From contig JAEZGB010000168.1 of the NCBI GenBank assembly GCA_023437485.1, forward strand, positions 1 through 6,537: DNA of 6,537 bases, read 5' to 3'. The notes under the pieces are model-generated. The model did not search any database and was not told the origin of the DNA. It worked only from the letters and a program-made list of their open reading frames with translations. Position numbers and translations under genes: made by a program. This stretch comes from Bacteroidota bacterium (lineage in GTDB: Bacteria; Bacteroidota; Bacteroidia; Flavobacteriales; Flavobacteriaceae). Positions 4,902-6,537 of this stretch are shown here, piece by piece. Each line of letters opens with the position of its first letter. The stretch's first letter is position 1.

Positions 4902-6537
4902 ATGAAAAAAAAAGCTATGCGAATACTCATACCCCTAATTGCCCTGATGGCAAACTTTTCCTATGCCCAGGCGCCTTCCATCAATGAAGTCCTTTCGTCC
5001 AATACAAGTGTGAATACTGACGAAGACGGCCACTACAGCGACTGGGTTGAACTCTACAATCCTCATCCGCAGGCGGTATCCCTGAACGGTTATGGCCTTT
5101 CTGACAATCCCTCGGCGCCGTTTAAATGGACATTCCCCGATGTGGCGCTTCCCGCCGGTGGGTACCTGCTAATCTGGTGTTCTGATAAGGACCGTGCCAT
5201 CGCCGGAAATCCGCTGCATACCAATTTCAAGATCAGCGCTTCGGGCGAAACCCTGGTGCTCACTTCGCCTGATGGCGAATCGCAATCATTGAACCTCCCA
5301 GCTCTCAATGGCAATACTTCCTACGGCCGGGTTCCCAACGGAAGCGGTGAATTTTTGCTGTTAACCGAGGTCACGCCGGGCGCTCCAAACCCTTCTTCCG
5401 GTAGCCTTGGCGTGCTGCCAAAGCCCGAATTTTCCCACGCTCCGGGCTATTTTACCTCGCCCTTTAGCCTGGAAATTTCCTCGCCCGACCCTCATGCCAC
5501 AATTCTCTATACTCTTGACGGTTCAAAGCCTGATCCGGGAGATCTTGCAGGACGGACCTATCAATACAAAAACAGCTATCAGGAAATGGCAAACCAGTCG
5601 TCCGGGCCAATGCTCACTCAGAGCATCCAGACCCACACATATTCGTCGCCCATTGAAATCGTCGATCGCTCGGCGTTGCCCAACAAGATTTCGCAAATCA
5701 GTTCCACGCAACATTTTGCACCGGTGTATTTGCCTGCGGCGCCCATTTTCAAGGCTACCGTCGTGAGGGCGATGAGTATCCGCGAGGGTTATACCAACAG
5801 CCCGGTAAGCACCGCGACCTATATCGTCAACCCCGCCGGTACGGGAGTTTTCAGTTTTCCGATGCTTGTTTCGCTCAGCGTCGATGAAGATGCTCTTTTT
5901 GATTATGAAGAGGGGATTTACGTGGCGGGAGCCGAATTTGATCAATGGCGCCAGGACAATCCAACCGTCAACACGACACCTTATAATTTTGAGGCAAATT
6001 TTTACCGCAAAGGCGACGCCTCAGAGCGCAAGGCCCATGTTGACATGTTTGTTGACGGTGTCCAGGTGATCAATCAGGATATCGGGATCAGGCTCTCGGG
6101 GGATTCCTCGCGGGCATGGCCAAGCAAATCGTTTCAGCTGATTTCAAGATCGGAATACGGTGCCGGCGCATTTAACTTCAACTTTTTCCCCGAGGTGGCA
6201 ACGTCCGAATTCAAACGGCTGTTGTTGCGAAATTCCGGGAATGACTTTCGCCGAACCATGTATCGCGACGCATTGGCGCACCGCCTGGTAGCCGATTTGA
6301 TGGAAACCCAATCCTACCGGCCCGTGATAACGCTATTGAACGGCGAATATTGGGGAATCCTCAACCTTCGGGAACGATATGACCGGTTTTATTTCAAAAA
6401 CCTGCACGGCATTGACGATGGCGATCTGGATCTTTTGGAAAATGACCTTACGGCCGAGGAAGGCGACCAGGAACATTACGAGGCGATGGAGTCGTTTTTG
6501 CACTCCAACAGCCTTGCCGTCCAGGACAACTATGACT
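4902..6537 (+). CDS. Exported CotH-kinase protein with lamin-tail and chitobiase-like domains (partial, C-terminus outside window)
   Basis: The open frame runs 545 codons from ATG 4902 to the window end. A signal peptide (cut likely after SYA, residue 22) leads into a lamin-tail domain (about 25-165; SINEVLSSN, DWVELYNP, GYGLSD, LPAGGYLLIW). Next is a chitobiase/hexosaminidase C-terminal-like domain (about 173-308; ILYTLDGSKPDP, DRSALPNKIS, FKATVVRAMS, ATYIV). The CotH domain follows from about 318: IGIRLSGDSSRAWPSKSFQL, LLLRNSGNDF, MYRDALAHRL and GEYWGILNLRERYDR. Bacillus CotH is a secreted protein kinase of the spore coat; in Bacteroidota such proteins are usually large, secreted and often carry a type IX secretion tail. 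Neither that tail nor the end of the kinase domain is visible here. The in-frame ATG at 4917 is an alternative start that keeps the signal peptide. There is no Shine-Dalgarno; a TTTG-N19-CACCTTTG promoter lies upstream. The target is unknown. Confidence 0.92.
   Translation, partial: MKKKAMRILIPLIALMANFSYAQAPSINEVLSSNTSVNTDEDGHYSDWVELYNPHPQAVSLNGYGLSDNPSAPFKWTFPDVALPAGGYLLIWCSDKDRAIAGNPLHTNFKISASGETLVLTSPDGESQSLNLPALNGNTSYGRVPNGSGEFLLLTEVTPGAPNPSSGSLGVLPKPEFSHAPGYFTSPFSLEISSPDPHATILYTLDGSKPDPGDLAGRTYQYKNSYQEMANQSSGPMLTQSIQTHTYSSPIEIVDRSALPNKISQISSTQHFAPVYLPAAPIFKATVVRAMSIREGYTNSPVSTATYIVNPAGTGVFSFPMLVSLSVDEDALFDYEEGIYVAGAEFDQWRQDNPTVNTTPYNFEANFYRKGDASERKAHVDMFVDGVQVINQDIGIRLSGDSSRAWPSKSFQLISRSEYGAGAFNFNFFPEVATSEFKRLLLRNSGNDFRRTMYRDALAHRLVADLMETQSYRPVITLLNGEYWGILNLRERYDRFYFKNLHGIDDGDLDLLENDLTAEEGDQEHYEAMESFLHSNSLAVQDNYD

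Noticed and set aside
5407..5945. Long open frames in other frames of the CotH gene (one plus, one minus)
   Set aside because: They lie wholly inside a well-supported CotH/chitobiase-like coding frame and are rich in Arg/Pro, as expected for shadows of G+C-rich codons.

Overview
The window looks like chromosomal DNA from a Bacteroidota member of Flavobacterium type. The evidence is: a promoter with the Bacteroidota/Flavobacterium form TTTG-N20-TACATTTG in front of a tRNA gene; coding starts without Shine-Dalgarno sequences; a THUMP-like methyltransferase of the PG_1098 kind; a secreted lamin-tail/CotH protein; and a hairpin-centred intergenic repeat that I associate, from memory only, with Flavobacterium genomes. 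Base composition by eye is near half G+C, which is high for that genus.

Layout from left to right. Bases 1-221 (minus) are the N-terminal SH3 part of an NlpC/P60-type wall hydrolase, cut by the window edge. Bases 324-1502 (minus) encode a complete thiolase with all catalytic residues, closest in its C-terminal motifs to mitochondrial ACAT1. A hairpin repeat lies on each side of the thiolase, in opposite orientations. Bases 1731-2294 hold three minus-strand tRNA genes, transcribed Ser(GCU), Pro(UGG), then Arg(UCU). The 288 bases between Pro and Arg contain only repeats: GCTCG-rich units, a 17-base direct repeat, and a mirrored pair of terminator-like hairpins.

Bases 2457-3056 (plus) encode an exported VanX/DdpX-type D-Ala-D-Ala dipeptidase. 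It converges on, and overlaps by 4 bases, a minus-strand two-gene unit: the THUMP-like methyltransferase (4782-3613) followed by a small exported protein of unknown function (3616-3053) that starts in an ATGA overlap. From 4902 to the end (plus) runs the first 545 codons of an exported protein with a lamin-tail domain, a chitobiase-like domain and a CotH kinase domain, preceded by a plausible promoter and a 5' UTR hairpin.

The protein genes are mostly housekeeping and envelope functions (wall hydrolase, dipeptide recycling, secreted CotH protein). I see no defence system, CRISPR array, transposase, prophage or resistance cluster. The least explained material is the non-coding repeat architecture around the thiolase and the tRNAs. 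Two different repeat types there share one design: conserved flanking boxes around a hairpin core whose sequence differs between copies.
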